Notes under the pieces: model-generated
Seen by the model: only the letters and a program-made list of their open reading frames with translations
What the model was told of the DNA's origin: nothing
The model's database searches: none
Source of the DNA: Camarhynchus parvulus
Lineage: Eukaryota > Chordata > Aves > Passeriformes > Thraupidae
DNA length: 64,000 nucleotides
Direction of reading: 5' to 3'
NCBI RefSeq assembly: GCF_901933205.1
Contig: NC_044585.1
Span: 7,626,001-7,690,000 of the forward strand
Translations under genes and position numbers: made by a program
Shown here: positions 50,497 through 63,411 of the stretch, piece after piece
Layout: each line of letters starts with the position of its first letter
How positions within the stretch are numbered: the stretch's first letter is position 1

Positions 50497-53400
50497 TGCC
50501 TGCAGCCCTGCTCAGCCCAAACAAGGGCTCCTCCCAAATCCCCGCGGCCAGGACCCTGCCCTACACCCTCGTCAGGAGCTTTGGAGCCAGGCAGGCTGTG
50601 CAGAAGCTCAGGAGGGAGTTGGTGTTGGGAAGGCTTTGCTGAGCCCAGCACCACAACTCACTGAGCCTGGTGACCTCACTCCAGCCACACTCTGGAGGGA
50701 GCCAAAAGCACTGGGGGCAGCCAAACCTTGGTTGTCCTGTCCAGACAGCCTGGCCGAAGTCTGGGACAGAGGCTGCACACAGGTAATGGCACTGCCTTCC
50801 TTATCAGCCCTGCTCTCCCAGCCAACACTTTTTTAAGCTCTCCCTGCAAGAGCTTTCATGTCCAAATTGTACAGTCTTGTACTTACAAAGGTAGAAATGG
50901 ATGCTGCTTTTAAGCAACGTTTTGCTGATTAAAAGAAAATGGACTTTTTTCCTCTGGCTTTGTTGTTTAGTTTCAAAGAAGGTTTAAATAACAATATCTG
51001 CTAACAAAAAAGGGTAACATCAATTAGAAACAAAAAGAAACTAGTTTGTATAATTTCAGTGTTCAAAAGCAGTGAAATGCAAACACCAAAGCAGCACACA
51101 CCAAACCAAACCAATCCCCAAAACCCACATTAAAGGCAACCTTTCTTCTTTTTCTTATTTTTTTCCCCTGTAAGCTGACTGCCTAGAATTCACTGAGTTT
51201 TAGTAACTGAGATACTGAAGGTAACAGAATAAGTTACTGTTATATCTAGACCCTCTTAAACACAATTCAGCTTCCAAATGCTGCATTATTAAGCCGTGGA
51301 AGAACAGGCATATCCACGTCCTCTGGCTAAAGACAAAGACTCCAAAGGTTATTTTTCAGACTCTCTCTCCTATACTGCTGCTGAACCTCAGCTAGAAAGG
51401 GACATTTCAGCCTCTGAACCGTGCACCACTGAGCACACACTGCCTCCAGCCCACCAGTGGCTTCACATCCAAGCATGATAAATACTATTTACCATTATCT
51501 GAAAAATACAACAGCTACACAGTCCTATTGCCCAACTGCCAGCACGAGCAGTATGATGCCAAAGGAAATTTTCCACAGTATTTCATTATCCAGATGAGTT
51601 TCTAGATCTGTCTTGGGAAAGGCTCCCACCACCAGGCACAAATGGGGCCAAGGGTATGTAAATGGTTTGAAAAGGAGCTATCAATTTTCACATCAGAAGA
51701 AACAACGTGCATCCTGGATGGAAAAAAAACGACTTAGTGGATCACCTTTAGCTCAGATCAGCAGTAACCCAGAGCACAGCCCTCCTGGGGGGCAGGGAGG
51801 GTGTTATATCCCTTAATGAATGTTGGATAACGAGATGATGAGCATCACACAGAAACCACATGAATAGGTAATCAAACTTGTAAATGCAATTTAGCAGTTC
51901 CAGTCCAACAACACGATCCATTAATCACCAATAGCACTCAGCAGTTTGGGGAGGGCTGGGCAGTGAATGAGGCTGGGGAATTAGCTGTGCCTTCCCTCCC
52001 TCCCTCCAGGAAGCTCTGCTCAAGTCTCAGAGATGTCACACCTCCAGAGAAACACGACCTGTTAACTCCCCTGCCCTCTCCTCCCAGGCTCCAAACCCAG
52101 CAGGCTATTTATGAGCACTAAATACTGCACCACCCTGCTCTCCTCAGCTTCTCTGAGACTCTCCCTCATCTCGGGTGATTTAAACAGTGGGTGAGAAAAG
52201 GAAGGAGGAGGTGTAAGACACTAATCTTCGTGACAAATGACTATCTGCAGAACACTGTGTTATTACAGCAGCATTTAACAGCTAAATATATTCAACACAC
52301 CATGATGCTCCCAAGCTGACTAAACAGAGAGCTTGAGGTTAAACTAACTGGAAATAACAGCAATTCTTTCCTATTAGCCCCAACTCTTTTCAGAAGGTGG
52401 TGATTGTACAGAAAGGGCAATGTGTCCTAACGGTCAGGAAAAAAGGGAAAAAAACCAAAATCCCAACTGTTCTACATCCACAGTGCTCAGACATTCAGAG
52501 GAATAAGCAACTCCAAAAATAAGACCAGAAAAGAGAAGAACAGCTCAGCTCAGGCTAATCAAAGACTGAGTCAAAGTTCAAAGAGTGATTCTCCAAAAAC
52601 CAGAACAACATAGGACACATAAGGGAGCAGTGCAACTAAGAGGTTTCATCTTATATGTATCCCTTACTTAATCTAATCAAATCATACATCCAACCCTTAA
52701 ATCCCTTTTTAAAGGGGGTAACAGGCTGCTCTCCCTCACCAGCACTGTCTGCAGTTGTGGTGGGGATTCCTTTCCCCAGCCACTGGGTTAGCTTTGGACA
52801 TGGCCTTTTGAAAAGGCAATGAACTCAACTTTAAGGAATGCTCCTGGGCTGGAGGCAGTCACAGCCTTTCAGAGGGGCTGGATTTACTGCAGGCCACTCT
52901 GGCTACACCAAAACACACCACAGGTCTGAACAACTTCTCACTCCTTGACACACCTGGTGGTTGCAAGAGCTTTTGTTGATCCCCATTGCAGAACAGCAGT
53001 TTGAAGTCAGCACCTTTCCCTGTGTACACGTGTTGACAGCAGCCCCAAACTCTGACAACTCTTGGACAAAAGGAGCATTTGAAATGCATTTTCCTCCCTC
53101 TGCTTAGTTACAGCAAGAGATAAATGTGTTTGAATGATTTTTATACACAGTTGGGAGTAATAGGCTGGAAAGGCCAGATTGGTTCCTGCTGCCCTCTCCC
53201 CATAGCCCGAGGTACAGAACAACCAAATATTCAGGAGCAATAGCAATCTGGATGCTTTGTCAAATGGAGTGAACTATAAATCTAATTTTCTAAACAAAGC
53301 AGACAACCTGGCACTGAAATCAGCTTACCACTTTGCACCTCTCTACAAGGATTAGCAGAATGCCATAATTATAATGCCCAATTTGATTTGTTAGAGGAGG

Positions 53401-53502
53401 CTGCATAGAAAAGATGACAATTCAGTAGTATTGTGAAGAGAAGGGATGAGAGTAGAAGGAAAGCTTCAAATTGAACAGTAATTTCTAAGCAACATCTCAA
53501 TA

Positions 53503-53714
53503 TAATTAGCATTAATTACAGTAAGCTATCCAAATTAGGTATAAACTTATGTTTAATAACCCTGAGATGCAAAATTCACCCCCCAAATTCCAGGAAACTT
53601 AATATTACAGAAAATTTGTCCAGACAGCTTGGCAGGAAATGCCAGAATTCTAGGTGTGAACTTTGATTACTAACAAGAAATAAAAATTATTGAATTTGTC
53701 TATATCATTTGCAT
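53503..53714. promoter_or_regulatory. Paired TAATTA sites and a perfect octamer
   Basis: TAATTA at 53503-53508 and 53513-53518 are ten bases apart, one helical turn. A perfect POU octamer ATTTGCAT lies at 53707-53714 within CATTTGCATAATGAG. The interval is AT-rich and without simple repeats. It lies about 1.8 kb downstream of the exon's donor. Confidence 0.28.
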
Positions 53715-55394
53715 AATGAGTTTGAACTAAGAATAGCTTAGTTTATGTAGCTCAGATTTTGCTGCTACTTTCATCAAGTTTACAGACCTCCAAACTTGTC
53801 TGGTTTTCACAACTGTATCAGCTAGGATAATAGCAGGTATTCAAAAAACCTCCCTTTCCAACAAGAGAGGAATTCAAAGTGTGACTTATTTAAAGAGGCA
53901 CCATGTATTAATGAGTCACTCATCACAGGTTTTCTTTTATACTCTTTGTGCAAGCTCCTTATTCTTTTTAGAGTTTGTTACTTATCCTTACAGGTTAAAA
54001 AAAAAATAAAAATTAAACAATGGAAGCTGAATTCAGGCTTTTATGAATGTGGCAGCAAATCCCCTACTTAACCACTGATGGCAGCCAAATACTATTCAGA
54101 AGAAATAAGTAAAACCATCCTCATTTTTCAAAGCTGAATTACCAATAAACTAAATATTTGGTAAACTAAGGCAGCAGAGTATAAGAGAAATCAGAGTCTG
54201 CCAGTGCAACAAAAATCTCTTCTATGAAGTGCCATGAAATCCCCAGTGGACACAACTATAAATTTCATGTAGAAGATGTCTCTGTTAACAACCTTTCCCT
54301 CCTGCAGGAAGGGGGAACCTCCCCACTGCCTCACAAATCCACAACTATGCAAATCCCTGCCATGCACTGGATTTCCTGCAGTGGAATAGAACTGAAGAAA
54401 CAACTTCCACCAGACCATGAGAATCTCTAACTTACAATGTGATGAACCCTTCTAAATCAATATGCTGAAACACAAAAGAGTGTGTGGTGGAGAAGTTATA
54501 GGGGAGGGTTACATGACATAACCTTCACCATATTTTTAAATGTTAAAGTACTGCAAGTCTGAAAAAAACATTTCTAGTAACTGGACAATTCAATCTTTGG
54601 CTGTCTGGCACACACACAGGATTAGTTTCACAGAACAGAAGGTGGCTTGAGTTAAACAGCTCTTTTTCTGCTGGAGAAATGGAGAATAAAACCCACTTTT
54701 TTCATCTTAGTGTGTTTCCTAGCTCGGAACAAATGCTGGAAGGTCAAGTACACTGCTGCTCCCACTGGCTGCCACTTGGCACCCTGTTAGGGACAACTGG
54801 GAAAGTGTCCACGGAGAGATGCTGCTGTGCCATGGGATTGCCAGCCCATGAATGCACACTCAGTCACTCACAAACCTCCCTGCTGAGCAGCAGTTAGTGA
54901 TAAACAGCCTGCCAGCCTCAGAGCCTTTTCTTTGTCACCTGCCCCTCTGCACACACTGTGGCTCAGATGGAGTCTCTGGAATAATTCCCTCCAGCACCAC
55001 AACTCTTCATTCATTAATGCTCTAGCACATTTTAGAAGGGTACACAGGAAAGACTGCCCAGAGCACAGCTTCCTGAAAAATGACTTTCCACTTCTAAAAT
55101 GCTCAAATACTCTCTCCTCCTCAACACTCTGTTTTGGGGTAAGTCAAACTCCAGTCATGAGATGGACATAGAAGTCTGCAGCTTCCAGGTGCACATTGCC
55201 CAGCACAAATGCTCCAGAGGAGGTTAGGATCTGATGGATGATTCCTGCTTGTGTTCAAGACCATCAGGGCCACAAATGTACTGCATGAACCACTGCACTG
55301 TCTCAGAGCTGCAGGCACCAGGGAGATCTGCTCCTTCCTTCCTGCATTAACCACAGCACCTGGCTTCCACTTCAGCTTATGGAACCTGCCCTCA

Positions 55395-55790
<396 letters not shown>

Positions 55791-58700
55791 ATTCTTTATG
55801 TTCTTTGCAGACACCTTTAAGCATTAAGCTGTGTAAATATTGAATAAAAACACAAACAAGACAGTATGTATCTTCCAGAGATGATTTAAGAGGAATAATT
55901 AGGCATGCACAACACAAACAGTAATTTTAGATTAGATTAGGATGAATATTCTCTAGGCTATGTGTTTGATTAGTTTCAGTGATGCTGAAACTGGGTATGA
56001 AAATGAGCTCACTTCAGATTAACTCAGAAACCATAAGTCAACAGCACGTGAGCAAATCAGCATCCTGAAGGGAAGCCTTAAACTGTTCAACTGAAACAGA
56101 GGTGGGTTTTGTTTTGTTTCTGATCTGAGAAGTATCAGACCCCCCCTGGGGCTGACAGTCTCTGATTCACAGCAGCATTCATATGGAGAAAGGCACTTCT
56201 AAAGCCCTACCACAAATTCCCTGAGCCAGAGAGATCAATGGGATCCAAACACACAACAGAGGTTGAACACTTCTAAGTGTTAAGTGCCTGCCCTGAACCA
56301 GGCTGTAACACACAATCCAAGCACAGTTTAAAAGCAGGTATGTCATGTCATAATGATTAATACTGGAAGTGAGATCAGAGAAGGGAATTACTCTGCTATC
56401 CCTGGCATCTCTGAGGACTGGAAGCTGAACTCCCAGTGACAGTGTACCAAACTCTCTATGTACACCGTGTGGAAAAGGAGTTGAAGAAATAATATGACAA
56501 ATCACTATGACATTGGGTCACTACAGCTAGATACATTTCTCCCTTATGTCTTTTATTAACTGCTCAAGGACAAAAACTGAATTCTTATGGGAATATTTTG
56601 CAGGATATCTATTCCAATTATTTTTTAATGGGAGGTAAATAGATTAGGAAATACCCTAAAAGCACTGCTTACTATGCCAAAACCCAGCCACAGATATTTT
56701 TCTAAATACCTTCCTTTTGACTCAAGCAGTTACATGACAGGTATTTGTATCTTACATGAATGGAGATCACAAAACAACTGCTCACATCAATGCACACACC
56801 TTCAGTACTGCAAAAGAGCTCATGAAAATCATTAGCTCTCTACTCTCTCAAAAACTGAAGCCCAACAAAAAAAGAAAATTAGGAACTGGAATGAAATGCC
56901 CTGCTGATTGCTCCAGATTACTTCCTCCCCCTCTCCTTTAATTAGTGAATTGACTGCCTCAGTGTGCAACATGCTGATTCCACTCCAAATCACTCACTTG
57001 TTTAAAGTTTCCCTTCCCTGGGAAGTGAGATGATGCACTGGCACTTTAGGGTCACAGACACATTGAAATTAGAACCAAGGCAATAAAATTCAGCTGTTTC
57101 AATTCCAGCCCAGGCTCCCAGAGGATCAGCCAGCACCCAACCTCTGTACACCTTGCACAGGAGTCCTGGGGACTGGAGGCTCCTCTTAGGGCTCACACAG
57201 ATATATCAAGTTGAAAACCTCCAAAGATACAACTCTTCCACCAAAATTAAAATAACTAGCACTGTCCTGGAGGCACAGAACACAGCTCAGCTTGCCAAGT
57301 TCATTACTAGGGAAGAAGCAAGGAAAATACCTGTTTGGCATTATTCTCCATGAATGATAGTGGAATATAAACCAGTGTTAACTTCTCACTTTGGTTTTTA
57401 GTTTAAAGTTAACACTTTAAAGCAGCAGTTCAAGATGCCAATTGAAGAAGGTCATATTGTGCTGTTTGCTGGGAAGCTACTGAGATAAAAATCAAATTGC
57501 TAATCTTCAGTAGCTAATCAAAAACTTGTCAGTTGGAAATGGTATCTGCTGACTGATACTCAGCAAAACATTAGAAATAGGGATCACCACAAGCATGCAG
57601 TGACAGCAGGTGCAGGAAGATGCTGCATGAGGTGACATGGAGCCCTGATGGGGGAGAAAGGAGGCTGAGGCAGGGAAATGCCACCACCTGAGAGCGCCAG
57701 CAAATCATGCACTCCTGGCTTGAGGGGCAATATTCACTTCTAAGGATGCCTTCAAAGCCAATAAATTACCATTTTGGTTTAAACTCTATCTGGTTTCACA
57801 TGGTGGTTGGGCCTGTTCATGCCTTAGGGAAAGTCTTCCCTTGGTAGCCACAGGATATTCACTGCAGGTTTTCAGATGATTCCTTTCACCACAGAACTGG
57901 TCTGCAAATCTCTGTTTTTCTCCTTCCTGAATCCTACAAAATGAAATCCTACTTCGAAATGCAGCTTTTCATCCCTATTTTGTCTGGAGATTTAAGGCTT
58001 GTCTCATTGCTGAGCTACTAGCAAAATTAATTCATGAAATACAGCTATAGCTGGATCAAAGCCAAGGAAATAATTCATTCACTTGTAGTGCCATCCAAGA
58101 ATCTCAAGCACTTTCCAAACAGCCGTGAATGAAGCCCCAAGGCTGCTCCTGCCTCCAGCGGGGGCACAGTGGAGGGAGACCTGGGGACAAAGCCACGTTT
58201 GTGTGACAAGAAAAGCCACTCCAGAGTCCCTTTTCTCCCTGCTCCAGCAGAGGACACAGCCCACAGGAGTTGTTCCTGGGAAGGCAGGACAGTGAGCTCA
58301 GCATGTCCTCGCTGACAGAGGGTGACAGCAGGCTGCTCAATGCAGACCTCTGCAGCCCCGGGCACAGAGCAGGAGGGGGCTAATGGGGTTTCTGTTCTTG
58401 CCTCCTTTGTTTCCTTTCTATTTCCTCTACTAAAAGAGCCTTCCAGTGATTGCTCTGTTACTAAAGTTTATGACCTCCAAGTTGGGGACCTCACTTAGCA
58501 CAAGAGCTTACTATTTTTGGATGTGCATCTGGGCTTGTGCACAGGCAATTGCTGGCAAATTTAAGCAGATCCAGAATATACAGCACATCACAAGAGGGGA
58601 CATTTATTGATGCACCTTGACTGACTTCAATCCAGAAATCCCAGCATGCAGGTGAGACTGACCTCCTGACAAACTGGAGCCTTCCCCCAAGGCAAGCCCA

Positions 58701-60775
58701 GAGCAGCAGATATTTCCACCCTCTGCACACCAGGTAAATCCTGGAGATTCACACAGTGACAGTATCTGAAGTCAGACCCCAAAATCATTAGGTTTTCACA
58801 TCAGCCTTGTGGTTTCTGCCCAACCCAGGAGTCTGCAGACCTGATCACCCTTGCTGTCACAGGTGCAGTAAATCCCCTTGTCCAAGCCCATTCTCTCTTC
58901 TCAGTTCTAGAAACAAGACCGCTAAATCTTGCTCCACAATACAGAAAACTGTTTTGTTTCTTACTACTCATTGCTTCCAGGACTGTCTCCTACCTGTCCT
59001 CGCTTCAGAGTTTCTCTGACACCTTCCAGGGCAGGCTACAGCCTCTCCATCTGCAGCTCCTTGTCTGTCTGGGCTGCAGACGGAGTGCAGATGGTTCTAA
59101 ATGGCTGCATGGTTACAGATAAGGAAGAATCAGGCCTTTCTTCAGAGCCTCTTTCCTGGCAGTTCCTCCATGAAACATACAGATTCTATCTCCCTATTTG
59201 TTTATTTGGATGTACAGACACAAAAGAACACTTCATTTGAAGATGGGGTTGTGGTACCTCCTCCAGCTCTCCCTGGAATATTTCACACACCAGCAGCTGT
59301 GAAGATTCACTCACAAAGACCCTGCCAAAGGCTGGCAACCCAAGCTGGCCCCGCAACAGATTTTGGGAGTCCACTATAAAAACCTTTGTAATTCTTTTTC
59401 CATCACTATCAGCCCAAGCTAGTTATGCAATTGCACCTCTGCTTGCAGCAGATCTGGCAGGAACCCTTAATCACTTGGAACACTCCTTCCTGAAAAGTCA
59501 TTTTTCTTCTGTCACCCAGGCACAGCTGCAGTCTGCAAAGACACTCAAAGTACACACTGCCCAGTTTATAAGTAAAGCTTGGAATATTGTGGGTGCACAG
59601 CCCTCAGCTCTGCAATGAGACTGTTCTTACCCCTAAAATGCCACAGCAAGACACTTCTGCACAATGGATTCCACGTTTTCTGTTTGATCAGGAAATAATG
59701 ACCAGCCCTGGAGGAGCCTGGCACAAGCTCACATCCCACAGCCATCCTCTGGCTGGAGTTATCACTGCCTGTTTGCTCAGCCCAGCTCAGACTCAGCCTT
59801 AATCCTCAGAATTTACACAGCTCTGAGATCTCAGAAAGCATGCAGGGGAAGGCTGTGGCTGTAAATACCTTTCATACACAGGGAACGCTTAAAGAACCTG
59901 AAGAAAACATCCAAAACCCACACAGCCAGATGAAAACCCTCGAGTCTGCTGCTGGGATGCAGAGGGTAAAAACAACACCTACAAGATAATAAAATAACCA
60001 TCCTTAGCCCCTCGAGCATCAGTTCAAAATGCAGCCCTGGTGCAAAATCAAGTCCATTTCAATCCCCCATCCCCAGGGCCCATCGGACACTCAGCCAAGG
60101 ACTGGTTACACTCCATTCCTGCCAGACTGCCTCTGCCAACTGCACGAGATTATATGGGCTGATTTCCCAGAAGGAAGACAGCCTCCAGCTTCTCTCTCCA
60201 CAGCTCTTCACTGCAGCACTTATTCCTTACGTTGGGCAATGTGAAACATCCTACTGAACATCGAACAGGAGAAGGATCCACACAAAGGAAATAAAACACA
60301 TGGCTGCCTCTGAAACTGACCCTTCTTGCCCATGTTTCTGCCTCCTGCTTCTCTCAAAAAATTGCAATGGAAAAGGCCCTGAGGATGTGAGCACCATCTA
60401 TCCTTGTATCAACTTTATCATGCAATTAGCAGCAGGGTTGTCAATTGGTTAATAGTTCAGGGAGGGATCCTGGCTCAGAAAGGACCTGAAACAGATTTCT
60501 TTTTAAGTAGGTTTATTTTTAAGTATTCCTATTGACCTGATACTCAGTTTATAGAACAACAGCACAGAAACAATTGCTGACAATGTTCTCGTGCTTTCTA
60601 AGCAAATAAAGCACATTACAGACAGGACCACTACTAACACAAACCTACTGCCCATTTATTTGCATAAAGGGGACACAGGAGACAGCAATTCAAATGGAAA
60701 GATAATATTGGAGATATACATGAGAAATGTACATGAAAGACTAACTTTAAAGTGTAGATTTGAAGACAGGTCTGT

Positions 60776-60791
60776 AGAGAGAGAGAGAGAA
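60776..60791. repeat. (AG)8-like microsatellite
   Basis: An uninterrupted AG run of 15 bases extended by A, in the upstream intron. Confidence 0.95.
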
Positions 60792-61404
60792 ACCACTGCA
60801 AGAACAGGAGCCAGCACAAGAAGAGATGAATAGCCAACAGGCAAATGAAATGAGGTGAATAATAAGGAAAGAAAAAAGGGATAAAAAAGGACCCCTGAAG
60901 GGCATCAGGTAGGACCACACCAAGGTGACTGAATTTGAACTCAGCAGGGTGAACTGGCAGCAAACACAATGGAGACCTCGAAAATTAGTAGCAGCACATT
61001 TAAGGGCGGGAGAGGGGAGAAGTTTGAGCTCTGGAGCCTGGAGACCTGTGGGCACGGTGTGCTGGCTCTGAGGACAGCAGGGGCAGGCTGAGCCCCGAGC
61101 TCAGCACTGAGGCTCCTTGCTGGCAGGAGGCCAGCCCAGACTGACTCTCCAGAGCCCAGGGCACTTTGGGAAGCCGGCATGCCCTGCTGGCATGCCCAGC
61201 TGGATTCCCACCCATGGGGAACTCCTCACTTCTGCAATATAACACACACTTTTTTGTTTTACTTTCCAGCCCTCTCTTCTCCCCCACTGAGAACTTCACT
61301 GCAAACATACCTCAAGCCCCCCCAGCCTCTCAGCCAAAGACACTTAAGCTGTTTTAAAAGGCAGAAACAAGAGTCTAGATTTGAAGTGACTTTTTTGCTT
61401 TGAC

Positions 61405-61455
61405 CCGACATTCAAGCAGCGCAATCAATATCAATTAAAATGATTGCAAATGAAA
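61405..61455. promoter_or_regulatory. Homeodomain/POU/C-EBP motif block
   Basis: GACCCGACATTCAAGCAGCG is followed by CAATCAATATCAATTAAAAT and TGATTGCAAATGAAAT. The string holds repeated ATCAAT half-sites, one TTGCAAAT (octamer-like, also C/EBP-like) and two CpGs. It lies about 5.7 kb upstream of the exon. Confidence 0.28.
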
Positions 61456-62575
61456 TCCTTGCTTGTTTAACCTTGGACTGCAATTCTCCTTTCACAGCTG
61501 ACATATTCCAGATGAGTTTAGGTCCTGCTTTTCAAAATGCATCACATTTGCTCTGACCCTGTCACATGTTTAGCTCAAGAATAAGATGACTTTTTGACAA
61601 GACAGATTTGGAAATGTTAAGACATTTGAAGCTGACACTGGTTTGCAGGCTTATGATACATGATTTAACTTAAAAATACAAGTGGATGAACCAAGAAACT
61701 TACTGTAATGGAAACACTCAAATTTATTACCAGAGGATATGTTCCTGTCACCTATGAATAGCTGAAGAGCAAGCTGGCATACTCTGCTGAACGCCCACTT
61801 GTTATGTCTCCCAAGAATTAAGACCTTTGCTTCCAGGACCTCAAAGACACAGTACCAAGTACAGAGAGCTTGGACAAATGGTACTTCAACAAAACATAGC
61901 CAAAAATTACAAAAAGGAAGGTCAGTTCACTATTCTTTTAAATCCATTTCAATCCACGTTGAATTTACAAGGCTTTGATTGCTCTTTTTGTTTGCACGTG
62001 ACCTGAATAAATAATGATAAAGTGCTGAGCAGTAATTGTTTTTAAATACTGAGGAGAAAAGGGGTGATACTGTTCCCTTCCTTTTCAGTTACTCAAGGAA
62101 AAGTCCAGTCCTCTCCTTCCTAGTAGGAAGGAGGAGTAGAAAGTAGTAGGAAGTACCTGGAAACAGAGTGTTTAACACTCATTTAGGGGACAATAAAAGT
62201 AAGAATGCACACAGTGAACACCTTCCCTTTAGTAAGGGGCCAAGGAAATCTGCAGGAATGTGAGCACATAGCTCTCCATATTTTTGGTATAAACCCTTGC
62301 CCACCATCACCCATGGGGGAGGTGGATACACAAAATCTGAAGCTGCTCCACGAGCTCCAGGGGCAGCCAGGCGTGATTTTCCCCCTCTCCTCCAATTTCC
62401 TCCTCAGAGCCTGCAGGCGCCTCGCTGCAGAGACCTGCACCATCCTCCCTTCCCTGCTGCCTCCTCACAGACACTGCTCAGCTATTAGGACTCCCACAGG
62501 TGCTTGCTGTCCATCAGAAAGGAAATGATCCCATTTGAAGCCATCAGTATTTCCTCCAGTGATGGCAGTAAATGC

Positions 62576-62612
62576 CCGACGAGCGCTCGCAGAATTACTG
62601 TCAGCGCAAAGT
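62576..62612. promoter_or_regulatory. Short CpG-dense block with a GAGCGCTC palindrome
   Basis: Five CpGs fall in about 30 bases (CCCGACGAGCGCTCGCAG, then GTCAGCGC) in an otherwise CpG-depleted intron. GAGCGCTC is a perfect 8-base palindrome. CpGs survive where DNA is unmethylated or constrained, so this is a candidate conserved or hypomethylated element. Confidence 0.33.
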
Positions 62613-62700
62613 GTGTCAGAGAGCAAGGGAGCTTAAATGATTGAAGGGAAGCTGGGGCACCATTTTCAGGTAGATGAAATGAGGCATACTGCAAGTGCAG

Positions 62701-62782
62701 CCTGCCCAGCTTTTACAGCCTGCAGGAGTGCTGAAAGGTGCTGCTGCCCATGCACCAGCAGGCCACCCTGCCCAGCTTTTAC
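62701..62782. repeat. 66-bp spaced direct repeat
   Basis: CCTGCCCAGCTTTTAC occurs at 62701-62716 and 62767-62782. Each copy is followed shortly by a CTGCAG, and the spacer carries further CTGC-rich sequence, which suggests a partly eroded duplication. Confidence 0.8.
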
Positions 62783-62801
62783 TGCAGATAAAAAGCACAT
62801 T

Positions 62802-62825
62802 TTGGCTGAAGCTGCTTTCAGCCAA
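62802..62825. repeat. Perfect 9-bp stem inverted repeat
   Basis: TTGGCTGAA (62802-62810) and TTCAGCCAA (62817-62825) are exact reverse complements with a 6-base loop, GCTGCT. It resembles a compact hairpin; TTGGCTGAA also contains a TTGGC half-site of the NFI type. No function is evident. Confidence 0.6.
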
Positions 62826-63369
62826 GATTGGGAGCTCAGCATGCCTGGTTTATGTCACGTACAAAGGAGCTGGAAAGTGTTTGTGCCTGTCAGACAGCAC
62901 CTTCTCCAGCTGCCAGGTGTGAGTGCTGAGCACATCCTTCCTGCTCAAACTCCCATCCTCCCAGGAGCTCCTTCCCAAGGGACCCATCAGGAATGGCAGC
63001 AGCACCACACACTGCCCAGCATCCCACAAGTGACAGACTATGCAAAAACATCCCCATCTTGAAGAATGTGGTCTGGGGCCATCAATCTCAAGTAACTTCC
63101 ACGGGTATCCAGCAAGTAAGCCAAGTGACACAGTCAGGCACACACCAGGTCCAGTGTTTTGGGAAGACATTCCTCAAGTATGCCAAAATCCAAGGACATT
63201 GCTGAGACTGTGAGAGCCAGCAAACACATGCTTCTTGACAGAGCAGCCTTTAAACACTTAATCTGAACTAATTTCCCTCTCCCCAGATTATTCAAACAGG
63301 CACTCCTTGAATTCAAACAGCTCCCACCAAGTGGCAGAATTAGGACCTGAAGAAGCAGCTCCTTCCCTC

Positions 63370-63411
63370 AAGCCAGATGTGGCCATTTCTAAAGCCAGAT
63401 GTGGCCATTTC
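63370..63411. repeat. 22-bp tandem duplication
   Basis: AAGCCAGATGTGGCCATTTC begins at 63370 and again at 63392. The two 20-base cores are identical. Each contains CAGATGTGG, an E-box-like string. Confidence 0.95.

Noticed and set aside
50261..50836. 191-codon open frame (plus strand)
   Set aside because: Composition follows local GC content, no family match, and it runs through the inverted repeat without any sign of protein-level constraint.
51948..51980. Possible G-quadruplex near 51.95 kb
   Set aside because: Three close G-runs, but the fourth is 14 bases away.
58155..58170. CTCF-like CCAGCGGGGGCACAG
   Set aside because: Needs a one-base insertion to fit the core, so it is not a real match.
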